Origin: JANXSF01 sp043745195
GTDB taxonomy: Bacteria; Acidobacteriota; Terriglobia; Bryobacterales; Bryobacteraceae
Assembly (NCBI GenBank): GCA_043745195.1
Contig: JAYTTF010000049.1
Location: 1-64,000 of the forward strand
DNA: 64,000 nt
Direction of reading: 5' to 3'
The number at the start of each line of letters is the position of its first letter. The stretch's first letter is position 1. The notes under the pieces are model-generated. The model had not been told where the DNA came from. It worked only from the letters and a program-made list of their open reading frames with translations, and ran no database searches. The position numbers and the translations under genes are program-made. Below, one piece after another: positions 52,809 through 61,745 of the stretch.

Positions 52809-54983
52809 ATGCTGGAAGGTATCAAAGCACCAAGAACCGAACCGCAACTTAAAGGCCATCAAACGGTGGAAGAAAAACTGCGGCTATTGGAGTCGGCGAT
52901 CTCGGTTGCACATGATGGATTCCTGGTAATGAACTCTGGAATTGCCAATAGGTCAACTCCCTGGATTGAGTACGCTAATCCCGGGATGCAAACGATGTGC
53001 GGTGAAACCCTAATTGGCAAACCAATTAAGCCATTCATGAAAAAGCTTGAACCCGTCAACCAGGATTTAGCCAAAGAGATGTTTACACAACTTGTAGCAG
53101 GGCAATCAACACAAGCTACTTTTGAGTTAAATTCCGAATCGAAAGGACGTCGCTGGCTTGACTTACGTTGCGAGCCTATTTTAGATTCCAACCATGTTTT
53201 AAGTCGATGGGTGTGCGTAGTTCGCGATTTAACAGTTCCACATTTGGCAATCTTATTGGAACAGGATCGCAGTGGGATACTTGAACTGATTGGCAGGAAC
53301 GCTCCCATTACAGAAATCCTGACCAAATTGGCTTTAATGCTGGAACGTCAAATCCCGAATAGTTACGTCACTGTTTTCAGGATTCAATGCGGGCAATTCA
53401 CCTGCCAAGCTGCTCCATCATTTCCCTTAGAGTGTCAGGTAATATTGAACGACCACCTAAAGGAATCATCAACAATTCCAGCTCTACCGCAATCGTTCAT
53501 ATTGTTCCTTGGCTCGCAGATTCTCTCGGCATCGGGAACAGAATTGGGCACCTTGTCTTTATTCTTCAAGGACGGTTCACCACTGACTCCCGACATGGAT
53601 TGCATCAAATCGGCGGTGAATCTTGCGGGCATAGCGCTGGAGCATCGGCATATGACCGAGACTCTGGCTTACCAGGCGAAGTTCGATTTACTTACCGGTC
53701 TACCAAATCGAAACCAATTGGAATTTCTGATGCCACAGTTGATTGAGCAGGCCCAAAGGCACGATGCGCCCCTTGCGTTTGGATTTCTTGATCTTGACCG
53801 GTTTAAGCAGATCAATGATTCATTGGGACACGTGGTTGGGGACCTGTTGCTAGCACAGATAGGCGACCGGCTGCGCAAGTCTCTTCTTCCAAGCGACTTT
53901 CTAGCAAGGTTCGGTGGAGATGAGTTTGTTGTAGTAATGAAAGACTTCGCGACCTTGGAACGCATTGAGGATAGGGGCCGCAGATTTCTTGACGCATTTG
54001 AAAAACCCTTTCAAGTGGAAGGGTATGAACTTCACCTCAGCGCCAGCATGGGCGTGAGTGTGTATCCAAAAGACGGGAATGACTTCAAGTCCTTACTTCG
54101 CCAAGCAGATTATGCAATGTATCGTGCAAAGAACCTTGGCAAGAATGAGTTGTACATGTCTACCCCCGCTGCTGGGACAACGCCTGTTCAGAGACTGGAA
54201 ATGGAATCTGCTCTTCGAAGAGCGATAGAAAATCGGCAACTGTGTTTGAATTATCATCCACTCCGAAAGATGGGTGGAGAACTTCATGGATTCGAGGTGC
54301 TTCTATCCTGGCAGCATCCGCAATTGGGCCGTATTGCACCTCTGGATTTTATCCCGATTGCTGAAGACTCCGGCTTAATTATCCCTATTGGAACCTGGGT
54401 GCTTCAACAAGCATGTTTGCAGTCAGCAGCTTGGCTGCAGGCGGGTTACGCTCCGGTTCAACTGTGTGTGAATGTTTCCTCGCTACAGTTTTCCAAACCT
54501 GATTTTGTAGATGTTGTTGCCTCAGCATTGGCCGTTAGTTTGTTGGATCCCAGGCTGCTGACTTTAGAAATCACCGAAAGCCTGATTATGAGTAATTTGA
54601 ACGAGGCATCAAAAAAGATGTCCATGTTGCGAGCCATTGGGGTTGGGATCGCAATTGACGATTTCGGCACAGGATATTCCTCTCTAAACTATTTGCGTCA
54701 ATTGCCTGCGGATCAACTGAAAATTGATCAATCCTTCCTTAAGGAGATGACTTCAGCGAGCAGCCCAAGCTACTCCGTGATTAAGACCATCACCACGCTT
54801 GCGCATTCACTGCGGCTGAAAGTGATTGTTGAAGGCGTGGAAACTTCCCAGGAGTGGGAACTACTACAGACAACGGGCTGCGATTTCGTCCAAGGGCACC
54901 TATTTGGGGAACCGCTTGCGGCGCATTTGGCAGAACACTGTTTGAACAAGCAATTAAATGCCAATGCAGTTGGCACTAATTAG
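52809..54983 (+). CDS. PAS-GGDEF-EAL c-di-GMP regulatory protein
   Basis: This 724-residue protein has a PAS domain (about 25-150), a GAF-like region (about 155-280), a GGDEF domain with intact RFGGDEF (about 368-374) and an EAL domain (about 465-715). In the EAL part the signature reads EVL, but the metal ligands are kept: CVNVSSLQF, LEITES, IDDFGTGYSSL, KIDQSF and EGVET. Both synthesis and hydrolysis of c-di-GMP are possible. No membrane segment is present. It lies beside cheY-cheX-cheW. Confidence 0.93.
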   Translation: MLEGIKAPRTEPQLKGHQTVEEKLRLLESAISVAHDGFLVMNSGIANRSTPWIEYANPGMQTMCGETLIGKPIKPFMKKLEPVNQDLAKEMFTQLVAGQSTQATFELNSESKGRRWLDLRCEPILDSNHVLSRWVCVVRDLTVPHLAILLEQDRSGILELIGRNAPITEILTKLALMLERQIPNSYVTVFRIQCGQFTCQAAPSFPLECQVILNDHLKESSTIPALPQSFILFLGSQILSASGTELGTLSLFFKDGSPLTPDMDCIKSAVNLAGIALEHRHMTETLAYQAKFDLLTGLPNRNQLEFLMPQLIEQAQRHDAPLAFGFLDLDRFKQINDSLGHVVGDLLLAQIGDRLRKSLLPSDFLARFGGDEFVVVMKDFATLERIEDRGRRFLDAFEKPFQVEGYELHLSASMGVSVYPKDGNDFKSLLRQADYAMYRAKNLGKNELYMSTPAAGTTPVQRLEMESALRRAIENRQLCLNYHPLRKMGGELHGFEVLLSWQHPQLGRIAPLDFIPIAEDSGLIIPIGTWVLQQACLQSAAWLQAGYAPVQLCVNVSSLQFSKPDFVDVVASALAVSLLDPRLLTLEITESLIMSNLNEASKKMSMLRAIGVGIAIDDFGTGYSSLNYLRQLPADQLKIDQSFLKEMTSASSPSYSVIKTITTLAHSLRLKVIVEGVETSQEWELLQTTGCDFVQGHLFGEPLAAHLAEHCLNKQLNANAVGTN

Positions 54984-55079
54984 CGCAAAGGCCGTTTCTA
55001 CGCGGCGCAACGCAATTGAAGAAACAAGCAGTGGCTTCGCCGAAGCGAGTCCGTTTTGCGCGAGTTCCTCAGAAGACAG

Positions 55080-55607
55080 CTAGTAAGAAATACTTTCAAG
55101 TCGCCGCAGATGGACAGGGTTCAACAGAAAATCCAGATCCAAAACCCAAGTGGTTCGCTCTTCCAAAACGACCTTGCCACGAAGGAATTGCAGTGGGATT
55201 TGATCATGGATCTGATTGAGCACTGCGTCGGTGCTGAATTCCATGGCTTGTTCTATTTGCTCCACTACGATGCCTGCGCGAAACCTTGGTTCTGAAGGTA
55301 GACTAACAAGGATAATGGCCCCTTTTGCCGAAACCTCCGATGGATGAAGGTTGAGTTTCGGCCGGAGATCCAGAACTGGTAGTGCTTTGTTTTGGCAAAA
55401 AACAAAGCCAACGACACCTAATCCTGAGTTCAACGCAGGGATTAGACTTTGCGCTCCCATTACGCCGCGAACCATTTCGGCGCGCAGACAAAAAGCCTCT
55501 CCGCTTAGCCGGAACCTTACATGCTTTTCCAGAATTGGCTGGGGTATGCTGTATTCAAACCGCTTGTCCAATTGAGGTGAGAGTACCGCGTCCACGGTTT
55601 CATTCAT
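55080..55607 (-). CDS. CheW-like chemotaxis coupling protein
   Basis: This 175-residue protein has a CheW domain: VRFRLSGEAFCLRAEMVRGVMGAQSLIPAL, VVGFVFCQNKALPVLDLRPKL, IILVSLPSEPRFRAGIVVEQIEQAMEF and VLEERTTWVLDLDFLL. CheW links receptors to CheA. ATG 55607 has AGGA five bases before it, so the first 20 codons of the longer frame are excluded. It overlaps the end of the upstream cheX gene and forms the last gene of a small chemotaxis unit. Confidence 0.85.
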   Translation of the reverse strand: MNETVDAVLSPQLDKRFEYSIPQPILEKHVRFRLSGEAFCLRAEMVRGVMGAQSLIPALNSGLGVVGFVFCQNKALPVLDLRPKLNLHPSEVSAKGAIILVSLPSEPRFRAGIVVEQIEQAMEFSTDAVLNQIHDQIPLQFLRGKVVLEERTTWVLDLDFLLNPVHLRRLESISY

Positions 55608-55617
55608 ATATGTCCTG

Positions 55618-56241
55618 CTAGGCTGTGGCCATGCTTGGGTTGGTGAATCCAATTCGTGCGGGCGCATTGCCCTCAGTGTTTTGAACCAAACACATTTGCA
55701 CCAACACCTTGCCTACACTGAAATGGAATGGAACCATAGTCCAACTATGGCTTCCAGCACTCTTGGTTGAAAAATTCCTGCCGAATATTACCGTCGGAAT
55801 ACTCAAACCCATGAACCCCACTTTTTCTTCAATCATGGTTTTCACATTGCCGATCACCATATTAGTTACCTCAGCAACTGCATCCAAAACCTCTTCATCA
55901 ACGGCAGGGTATTCGCCCATCAGAAGCGCACCGGCCAAGGCACATGCCATTTGGGGACTACAACTGATGCTTCCTGTACCCATCCAAGGACCCGTTAAAC
56001 CGATAAGGCTAACCACCCCTTCCGTTGGTGCGGCAGAACTGCTTCCCTGCTCGACTTCGCCTACTTCCGCTTCCATTCCCAACATTGTGCTGAAAACGTC
56101 GGAAGTGCTTTTTTTCATTGCCGTGATAAGCAACTCCTGTATCTCCTGATCCGTCATCGTTTCCCCTTCCATAGATTGATTGTTTATCTTCTGGTTGTCA
56201 TCGAAGATCCATGAGCGGTCTTCCGCTATTTCTTTGATCAT
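55618..56241 (-). CDS. CheX/CheC-like chemotaxis protein
   Basis: This 207-residue protein has the CheX/CheC fold in the region from MTDQEIQELLITAMKKSTSDVF on. VVSLIGLTGPWMGTGSISCSPQMACALAGALLMGEYPAVDEEVLDAVAEVTNMVIGNVKTMIEE contains the E..N phosphatase helix (EVTNMVIGN). It would dephosphorylate CheY, whose gene lies just upstream. The ATG 56241 with GGAGG is preferred; the ATG at 56158 is also possible. Confidence 0.85.
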   Translation of the reverse strand: MIKEIAEDRSWIFDDNQKINNQSMEGETMTDQEIQELLITAMKKSTSDVFSTMLGMEAEVGEVEQGSSSAAPTEGVVSLIGLTGPWMGTGSISCSPQMACALAGALLMGEYPAVDEEVLDAVAEVTNMVIGNVKTMIEEKVGFMGLSIPTVIFGRNFSTKSAGSHSWTMVPFHFSVGKVLVQMCLVQNTEGNAPARIGFTNPSMATA

Positions 56242-56271
56242 AGGATTTCCTCCTTTACTCAAGTAAAGGCC

Positions 56272-56643
56272 TCAAATCAATCCAGTGAGTTTCTCTTTTA
56301 TCTGATCTGCCGTGAAAGGCTTCCGAACATACCCTGAGGCGCCCAAATTGACGGCTTCCATGACTTTCGCCTGGCTACCTTCAGTTGTGACCATCACAAC
56401 TGGTATACCTTTCCACAGATCGTTTGCTTTTATTTGGCTCAACATTTGAATTCCATCCAAATTGGGCATATTGATGTCGGACAAAATCAATCCAACCATG
56501 TTCTTCTTCAACGCTTCAATAGCTTCCAGTCCATCGCCCGCTTCATAAACCACTCCCAGCGGTATTTCAGCCTGATTTAGTACTCTCTGTAAAATTTTCC
56601 GGATTGCGGCGGAATCGTCTACTATCAACACATCCAGAGCCAT
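56272..56643 (-). CDS. CheY-like response regulator
   Basis: This 123-residue single receiver domain has DD in VLIVDDSAAIRKIL, the phosphoacceptor Asp in LILSDINMPNLDG, Thr in MVTTEGSQ and Lys in VRKPF. There is no output domain, so it acts as a diffusible signal. It is followed by the cheX-like gene on the same strand (30-base gap), which should control its phosphorylation. Confidence 0.92.
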   Translation of the reverse strand: MALDVLIVDDSAAIRKILQRVLNQAEIPLGVVYEAGDGLEAIEALKKNMVGLILSDINMPNLDGIQMLSQIKANDLWKGIPVVMVTTEGSQAKVMEAVNLGASGYVRKPFTADQIKEKLTGLI

Positions 56644-56668
56644 TCTCGATTTCTCCCAGGGTTATTGT

Positions 56669-56687
56669 TAAAAAACCTCATCGGGTT
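56669..56687 (-). terminator. Short terminator-like hairpin after the DMT transporter
   Basis: On the minus strand AACC-CGATGA-GGTT is followed by TTTT, 16 bases after the transporter stop. The stem is short, so the strength is uncertain. Confidence 0.4.
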
Positions 56688-56702
56688 CAAATGCGTTGTT
56701 CT

Positions 56703-57578
56703 TTAGGGAATTTTGCGTGAGACTTGTGGGGATCGAGTGGTGGTCCAAATTGTGTGCAATAAAGTTGCTCCCAAGATTACTACTCCGCCCGCCATCGCTT
56801 GGTGACTCGGGGATTCCTGGTTTACTATCCAAGCCCAGATCGGGTTCAAGGCAGGTTCTACTAGCAGGATTAGGGACGCAGCCAACGCCTCCACATGTTG
56901 CAAGGCACGGGTCATTAGGACGTAGGCTAAGCCTATTTGGAAGAGTCCTAAATAAAGCACCACCAGCACGTCTTCCCATCGAAAATGGTCTATAGGAATA
57001 GCCATAGGCAGGGTAATCAAAAAAGTAATCAGATTTCCGAGCACTATTGGAGCGAGTCCGCCACCTGATGTTCTTGAAAGCCAGCGGACTCCCATAACAG
57101 TAGCTGCCCAGGTGGCACCGCTGAGCCCGCCCATTATGTTTCCCAGCACTGGGTTGGGTGTGGAAACAGTCACTTTGGTGGAGTCCAATAAGAACAGACT
57201 CATACCCAAGGCTATCCAGCCAGCCACTACAAAATCACTGCGGCGAAGCGGTTCTTTAAGGAGTAAAGGGCCGGCAATCAGCAGATACAGCGGACCGGTT
57301 GCTTGTAGAAAGATTGCATTTGCAGCGGTAGTGTTCCTGGTGGCGAAAACAAACAAGATTAAGGTTGCAGAAGAGCTAATTGCTACCGGAACAATCCGCC
57401 AGTCCCAGCCCCTTCTTGCTTCTTTTAGAAACAGCCAAAGTACGATGGCCGTAATTCCGGACCGAAACCCAGCCACCTGCCAGGAGCTCAGCTGGCACGA
57501 TTTGATGGCGGCTCCACCTGTTGAAAAAAGCAGCGCCGTGGCGAATAACATATAACGGCCGCGGGTGCTGGGACTCAT
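56703..57578 (-). CDS. EamA-family (DMT) transporter
   Basis: This 291-residue polytopic protein has about ten hydrophobic segments in two EamA halves. The first half contains FSTGGAAIKSCQLSSWQVAGFRSGI, and the second contains GGLSGATWAATVMGVRWLSR and ALQHVEALAASLILLVEPALNPIWAW. Members move amino acids, nucleotide sugars or other metabolites. The substrate is unknown. It ends a unit that begins at the tRNA-Leu: the double nucleotidyltransferase gene lies directly upstream on the same strand with an 18-base gap. Confidence 0.88.
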   Translation of the reverse strand: MSPSTRGRYMLFATALLFSTGGAAIKSCQLSSWQVAGFRSGITAIVLWLFLKEARRGWDWRIVPVAISSSATLILFVFATRNTTAANAIFLQATGPLYLLIAGPLLLKEPLRRSDFVVAGWIALGMSLFLLDSTKVTVSTPNPVLGNIMGGLSGATWAATVMGVRWLSRTSGGGLAPIVLGNLITFLITLPMAIPIDHFRWEDVLVVLYLGLFQIGLAYVLMTRALQHVEALAASLILLVEPALNPIWAWIVNQESPSHQAMAGGVVILGATLLHTIWTTTRSPQVSRKIP

Positions 57579-57596
57579 AATGGATAAGCCCGCCCA

Positions 57597-60344
57597 TCAG
57601 GAGGTTGCATAGCGAACCCTGCGCACGCACATGCTTCGAAGGGCCAAGCCCAATTGACGTGCGTCTGCGGACAACCCTAACGCCAGCGGACTTTGCGAAT
57701 CGGGACATTCGAAAGTCAATAAGAGCTCACCATGTTCGGGCAGTAAATCCACTGAGATCGTCAAGTTGAGCGGCGGAGGTTCTACTCCAAAAACAAAGCG
57801 CCATTCGGCTACCTGATGGCCATTGGCCAAAACCCGAATCGTTTGGCGGCGGTGATTTTCGGTGACAAACGCATATCCTTCAAAGGACAACTGGCATGTG
57901 AGTTTAGCGGGTAATCGCATTAGTAAAAGAGCCTGCCCATTGCATGTCCAAGTTCCCCAATCTTCGGCAACTGACCAACCAGCAATTCTCAGCAGCCTGC
58001 CTTGGGCCGATCCCGCAAACGACCACACCTCGCCCCATTCCAAAGACGGTATGTTGCTCCCCTTACCACTCGGTTCTGAAGCACAAGTCATCTCGAAAAA
58101 ATATCGGCGGCCAATGGCATTGGCATGGATCGCATTGGATTGACCGACAATGTATGTGTCTTCAATGAGTCCTGCCCTTTGCATTTTTTCTAAATAGGAA
58201 AGCTTGTGTTTGCGATAGATGCTAAGCGCAGCCAGCAATTCTGTTACACGGGGGGACTCTATCCAAGGAATTGATTTGGGATCCGCTAAGTAAGTACTGA
58301 TGACATCTAGAACATTTGAAAAGCCGCTGTTGGCAGAATCACGCCGCTCCCTGGCCTTATGAATCCTTCTGGAAATTTCCTGTTCTGTTGAAACCGGCAC
58401 TACTTCATGCAACCAAGGTAGCCGGCGAAGCCAATATTGCTCCAGTTCGAACAGAAGTCCTGCGGTGGCATCAAGCATTAGCATCATGGCCGGGGCCAGT
58501 TCGCCACTCAATAAATTGCCCTCAATCAGAAATTCCTCCCGGAGAATTCGATCTTGCTCAATGCACTTTTCAACGGATGGCGGAATTCGGCAGCCCAATA
58601 TTTGAAGTGACTGGCGAATATGAATGAAGCTATGCAGAAATGCCAGAACTGTACGGAAATCAGTTTGCAGACGTTCCGTCAGTACAAAAAGATCTGCCGG
58701 ATACTTCTTGTAGTTATACGCGGTGATTGCAACCGCCGCCGTACTTTTTGGCATGGAAGCGGCACCGCGCAAAGGCAGGTCCCGACCCAACAAGCGTCGT
58801 AGCGCCATCATTGGATAGATGCAGGAAAAGTCCTCAACCGCATCGAGTGGTAGGATTTGCGGATCGTGCCCCATCAGATATTGTTGCCGTTCGGGCAAGC
58901 GCAGAATGGAAAAGACCTCTTTACCGATGCCATCACGGAGAACGAACAACAGGTCAAGATCGGAAAGCCCAGGGCACTCCACTGCTCCGTACTCATAGAC
59001 TGCTTCCACTTTGCCGCTGGCAATAGCCCGTTCTTTCCATTCTTCCCGCAGTTGGTTGTATTCACCAAGACGAATAGGCATTGGCCGCCCAACAACCTCA
59101 TAGGGCCAGCCACCCAGCATTAGCGGTTCATCTGGAAATAGTTGGTGCTGGTTGCATTCGGACAAATCTGCGGCGGTTTGGCACATGAAGCGCCGTCCTT
59201 CTTCCAGCAACTGGTCGGTAATGCCCATGGCCGTCCGGTCTGCAGCAGTAAGGCGCATTGTCTGCTTATGCTGACGTAGGCAGAGACCAGGATTCAACAC
59301 GCCCCTTACGGGCCAGTTGTCATCGGCCAGACGGGAATGGATCCAATTGCCCAGCAATTGCCTGGATTGCGTAGTCTTCTTTAAGAAATCATCGTCCAGG
59401 CTAGTAAGCAGATTACGTTTCCAAATGGAAGTCCGTTTCCGCAACTGGTAATCCAGGCAGGGGACAAGGCTGGTGCAGGAGGTCCACCAGAGTGCGTCGA
59501 ACGCTGTTTCAATTTGCCCGGCGTGCATGAATTGACGGTCAAAGAAACCCTCGAACATGCGAATTGCCTGGCCGGCTTCCAAATCGCCATTCACATATTC
59601 CACCGCTGGAACTGTGCCTGTGAGCAATACCGAATGAGCCAGAATGGCAGAGGGCAATGTGGATTCCGTAGCCCAACCCAAAGCTTCCTCAAAGTAAATC
59701 ATTGGGCCGTGATGCATTAAAGGTTGATAGGCCAGCAGGAAATCATTGAGTTGGGTAACCGAACTGATTTGATTCAAAAAATCGTTTTTCGAAACTGGCA
59801 GCTTCAGAATTGCGATCACATCACAATCGCTGTAACCTTCCACCACGCCGCCATCGGCAAGGCTTCCTTGCAAAAGCAAGCTACTTAAACCTTGAATCTG
59901 GGTGGCTGCAAACTGCGTCATCTGGGCAACCAGATTCTTGCGTTGAAACTGAATGTTGCTCTGCCAAACTTCGCCAGTAGGAATGCTTGGTGTATAGCTT
60001 CGTTCAGCGCGGGCCAAACTCCTTCTCTCTTCAGCACAGGCCCACAAGGCTTCATGCAAACATTCGGCTAGTTTCACCCCAGTGGATTCCTGGCCAGTGA
60101 TCCCGGCTAATGGAAGTTTAGGATAGAGTGCGGCCAATTCCGGCATGACAGGACAATAGAACCTTGCCGTTCGCCAGTCTTCCAGTCGCAGTGTTTCCCC
60201 CGTCCAAACAAGCGCATAGGTGAGCGTTCCATAGAGGCCCATAAGTCGGGTCCAGAGAATGCGAGTGAGTTGTTCACGATTTCCCGAGGAGAGTGCGCGT
60301 TGAGAGAATTGCCCGGACAGAATGTCGAAGCGGGTTTGCGCCAT
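57597..60344 (-). CDS. Large protein with two nucleotidyltransferase-like domains
   Basis: This 915-residue protein contains two nucleotidyltransferase signatures. The first is LLLQGSLADGGVVEGYSDCDVIAIL (GS at 160-161, DxD at 173-175). The second is YEYGAVECPGLSDLDLLFVL (GA at 453-454, DxD at 462-464). Helical segments follow each, and the last 120 residues are beta-rich, ending in GLSADARQLGLALRSMCVRR. That tail resembles ends seen in surface-sugar enzymes. The ATG at 60344 lies only 9 bases after the tRNA-Leu CCA, without a ribosome site. The upstream longer frame would read through the tRNA. Role unknown; the neighbour is a glycosyltransferase. Confidence 0.7.
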   Translation of the reverse strand: MAQTRFDILSGQFSQRALSSGNREQLTRILWTRLMGLYGTLTYALVWTGETLRLEDWRTARFYCPVMPELAALYPKLPLAGITGQESTGVKLAECLHEALWACAEERRSLARAERSYTPSIPTGEVWQSNIQFQRKNLVAQMTQFAATQIQGLSSLLLQGSLADGGVVEGYSDCDVIAILKLPVSKNDFLNQISSVTQLNDFLLAYQPLMHHGPMIYFEEALGWATESTLPSAILAHSVLLTGTVPAVEYVNGDLEAGQAIRMFEGFFDRQFMHAGQIETAFDALWWTSCTSLVPCLDYQLRKRTSIWKRNLLTSLDDDFLKKTTQSRQLLGNWIHSRLADDNWPVRGVLNPGLCLRQHKQTMRLTAADRTAMGITDQLLEEGRRFMCQTAADLSECNQHQLFPDEPLMLGGWPYEVVGRPMPIRLGEYNQLREEWKERAIASGKVEAVYEYGAVECPGLSDLDLLFVLRDGIGKEVFSILRLPERQQYLMGHDPQILPLDAVEDFSCIYPMMALRRLLGRDLPLRGAASMPKSTAAVAITAYNYKKYPADLFVLTERLQTDFRTVLAFLHSFIHIRQSLQILGCRIPPSVEKCIEQDRILREEFLIEGNLLSGELAPAMMLMLDATAGLLFELEQYWLRRLPWLHEVVPVSTEQEISRRIHKARERRDSANSGFSNVLDVISTYLADPKSIPWIESPRVTELLAALSIYRKHKLSYLEKMQRAGLIEDTYIVGQSNAIHANAIGRRYFFEMTCASEPSGKGSNIPSLEWGEVWSFAGSAQGRLLRIAGWSVAEDWGTWTCNGQALLLMRLPAKLTCQLSFEGYAFVTENHRRQTIRVLANGHQVAEWRFVFGVEPPPLNLTISVDLLPEHGELLLTFECPDSQSPLALGLSADARQLGLALRSMCVRRVRYATS

Positions 60345-60353
60345 TGAAATTTG

Positions 60354-60440
60354 TGGTGCCGGAGGTGGGACTTGAACCCACACAAGGATAGACCTTGGCA
60401 GATTTTGAGTCTGCTGCGTCTGCCATTCCGCCACTCCGGC
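60354..60440 (-). tRNA. tRNA-Leu (anticodon CAA)
   Basis: The acceptor arms GCCGGAG and CTCCGGC pair fully, and the CCA end is encoded (60354-60356). The T arm has GGTTCAAGTCC. The long variable arm (AAGGTCTATCCTTG) marks a class II tRNA. The anticodon loop CTCAAAA gives anticodon CAA (60405-60407), reading UUG codons. The next gene downstream on the same strand begins 9 bases after the CCA. Confidence 0.96.
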
Positions 60441-60487
60441 ACGATACGGCTATCCCTAGGCTAGCAATAATTGCCCCCGTTTGCCAA

Positions 60488-61741
60488 ATGCGAGACCATG
60501 AATTCTTGCCACAACTGGAATTAATCTACACAGCAGCACATGGTGGATTCGCAAAAGAGGCGGTTCCACTTGGCGGAGGAGCCGCCGTTTTCGAGCAACT
60601 AGTTGCCCAATGGCAGCAGAAAGCACCTTTTCGATTAAGGACCATCACTCCGGAAATCCTGGGTCAGTCAGCGCCAACGGGTAGAGTTCTGGTAAGCATG
60701 GCAGAATTAGCCTACGCGCGGTTTTGCCGCGATTTTGAACGGGCGGCTACAGTAGAAATCTTGAAGCAGGATCCTAAGCACACCGTCGTATTGATAAATG
60801 ACATTTCGGAAGGCCCCAATTTTCAGGCCCTGGCGCAAGCAGGTTTTTCTTTATTCTCCATTTATCATGTGGATGTATTGAACTACGTCACTTCGATTTA
60901 CTGCCGCGGACTGATCTCGCCGGCAACAGCGGCGCGCCTGTACTCGAAGATTCCCAAACCATTGCGCCCGGATATATTGGGCTTGGTATTCGATAAGCAG
61001 GAGGCTAGTGTCCGCTACTCTCGGAAACTGATCCTGCCCTCTGGCGGCATGGCCGATGTAATGTGCCATACCTACCCTTGGCTGGATCGCGAAAAGTGCG
61101 TGGCCATGCCTTGGGGTGTTGCTGCCAACCAGTTTGAGGAGAATGACATTGAGGAGGAAACCGTGCGGCTGCGTGCCGAACTGGGCATTTCTGTTGAAGC
61201 TCAGGTCCTGTTGACACTAAGCCGCATTTCGCCGGAGAAGGGACAGGATACTTTACTGGAATCGCTGCAAGATTGGGAGCCATCGCGCGAAACGGTGCTG
61301 GTGATTTGTGGCGATGCGGCTTTCATGATGGGTCAACGCTTTCTTCAACGGTTGCAAACTCTAGCCTCACGGATGAAGAAAGTAAGAGTGGTTTTTCCCG
61401 GATACGTCACAGGCTTGCGGAAGCAGGCTTTTTTCCGGCTGGCTAATTTGTACGTGTTTCCTTCGCGTCATGAAAGTTATGGTTTGACCATGATTGAAGC
61501 CATGGCTGCCGGATTGCCTGTGGTTTGTTTCGACCACTTGGGGGCGCGGGAAGTGATGCAGCCAGGCTTTGGAGAAATGGTTCGCCATTCTGCGGAGGAA
61601 TTGCGGGAAGCGATCATTCGCATGTTAGCGGATGTCAGCCGGATGAAGCGCTGTGGGGAGGCGGCCAGGACTTATGCAAGCCGGCACGCTTTCGAAGCTA
61701 CTGCAATAAGGCTAGGGGACCTGCTTGTTAGGCACTCGTGA
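60488..61741 (+). CDS. Group 1 (GT4) glycosyltransferase
   Basis: From ATG 60488 the product is 417 residues. The C-terminal Rossmann domain has LLTLSRISPEKGQDTLLESL, VFPGYVTGLRKQAFFRLANLYVFPSRHESYGLTMIEAMAAGLPVVC, which includes the E-x7-E motif. The N-terminal domain is atypical. Upstream codons in the same frame read IPRLAIIAPVCQ, the expected first strand of a GT4 enzyme, but no ATG, GTG or TTG opens it. An ATC sits where a start would be expected (just before PRLAIIAP). The true start is therefore uncertain. Probable role: surface polysaccharide synthesis. Confidence 0.8.
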   Translation: MRDHEFLPQLELIYTAAHGGFAKEAVPLGGGAAVFEQLVAQWQQKAPFRLRTITPEILGQSAPTGRVLVSMAELAYARFCRDFERAATVEILKQDPKHTVVLINDISEGPNFQALAQAGFSLFSIYHVDVLNYVTSIYCRGLISPATAARLYSKIPKPLRPDILGLVFDKQEASVRYSRKLILPSGGMADVMCHTYPWLDREKCVAMPWGVAANQFEENDIEEETVRLRAELGISVEAQVLLTLSRISPEKGQDTLLESLQDWEPSRETVLVICGDAAFMMGQRFLQRLQTLASRMKKVRVVFPGYVTGLRKQAFFRLANLYVFPSRHESYGLTMIEAMAAGLPVVCFDHLGAREVMQPGFGEMVRHSAEELREAIIRMLADVSRMKRCGEAARTYASRHAFEATAIRLGDLLVRHS

Positions 61742-61745
61742 ATTC

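Noticed and set aside
57345..60434. Longer start of the double nucleotidyltransferase (945 residues)
   Set aside because: The extra 30 codons are the tRNA-Leu sequence itself.
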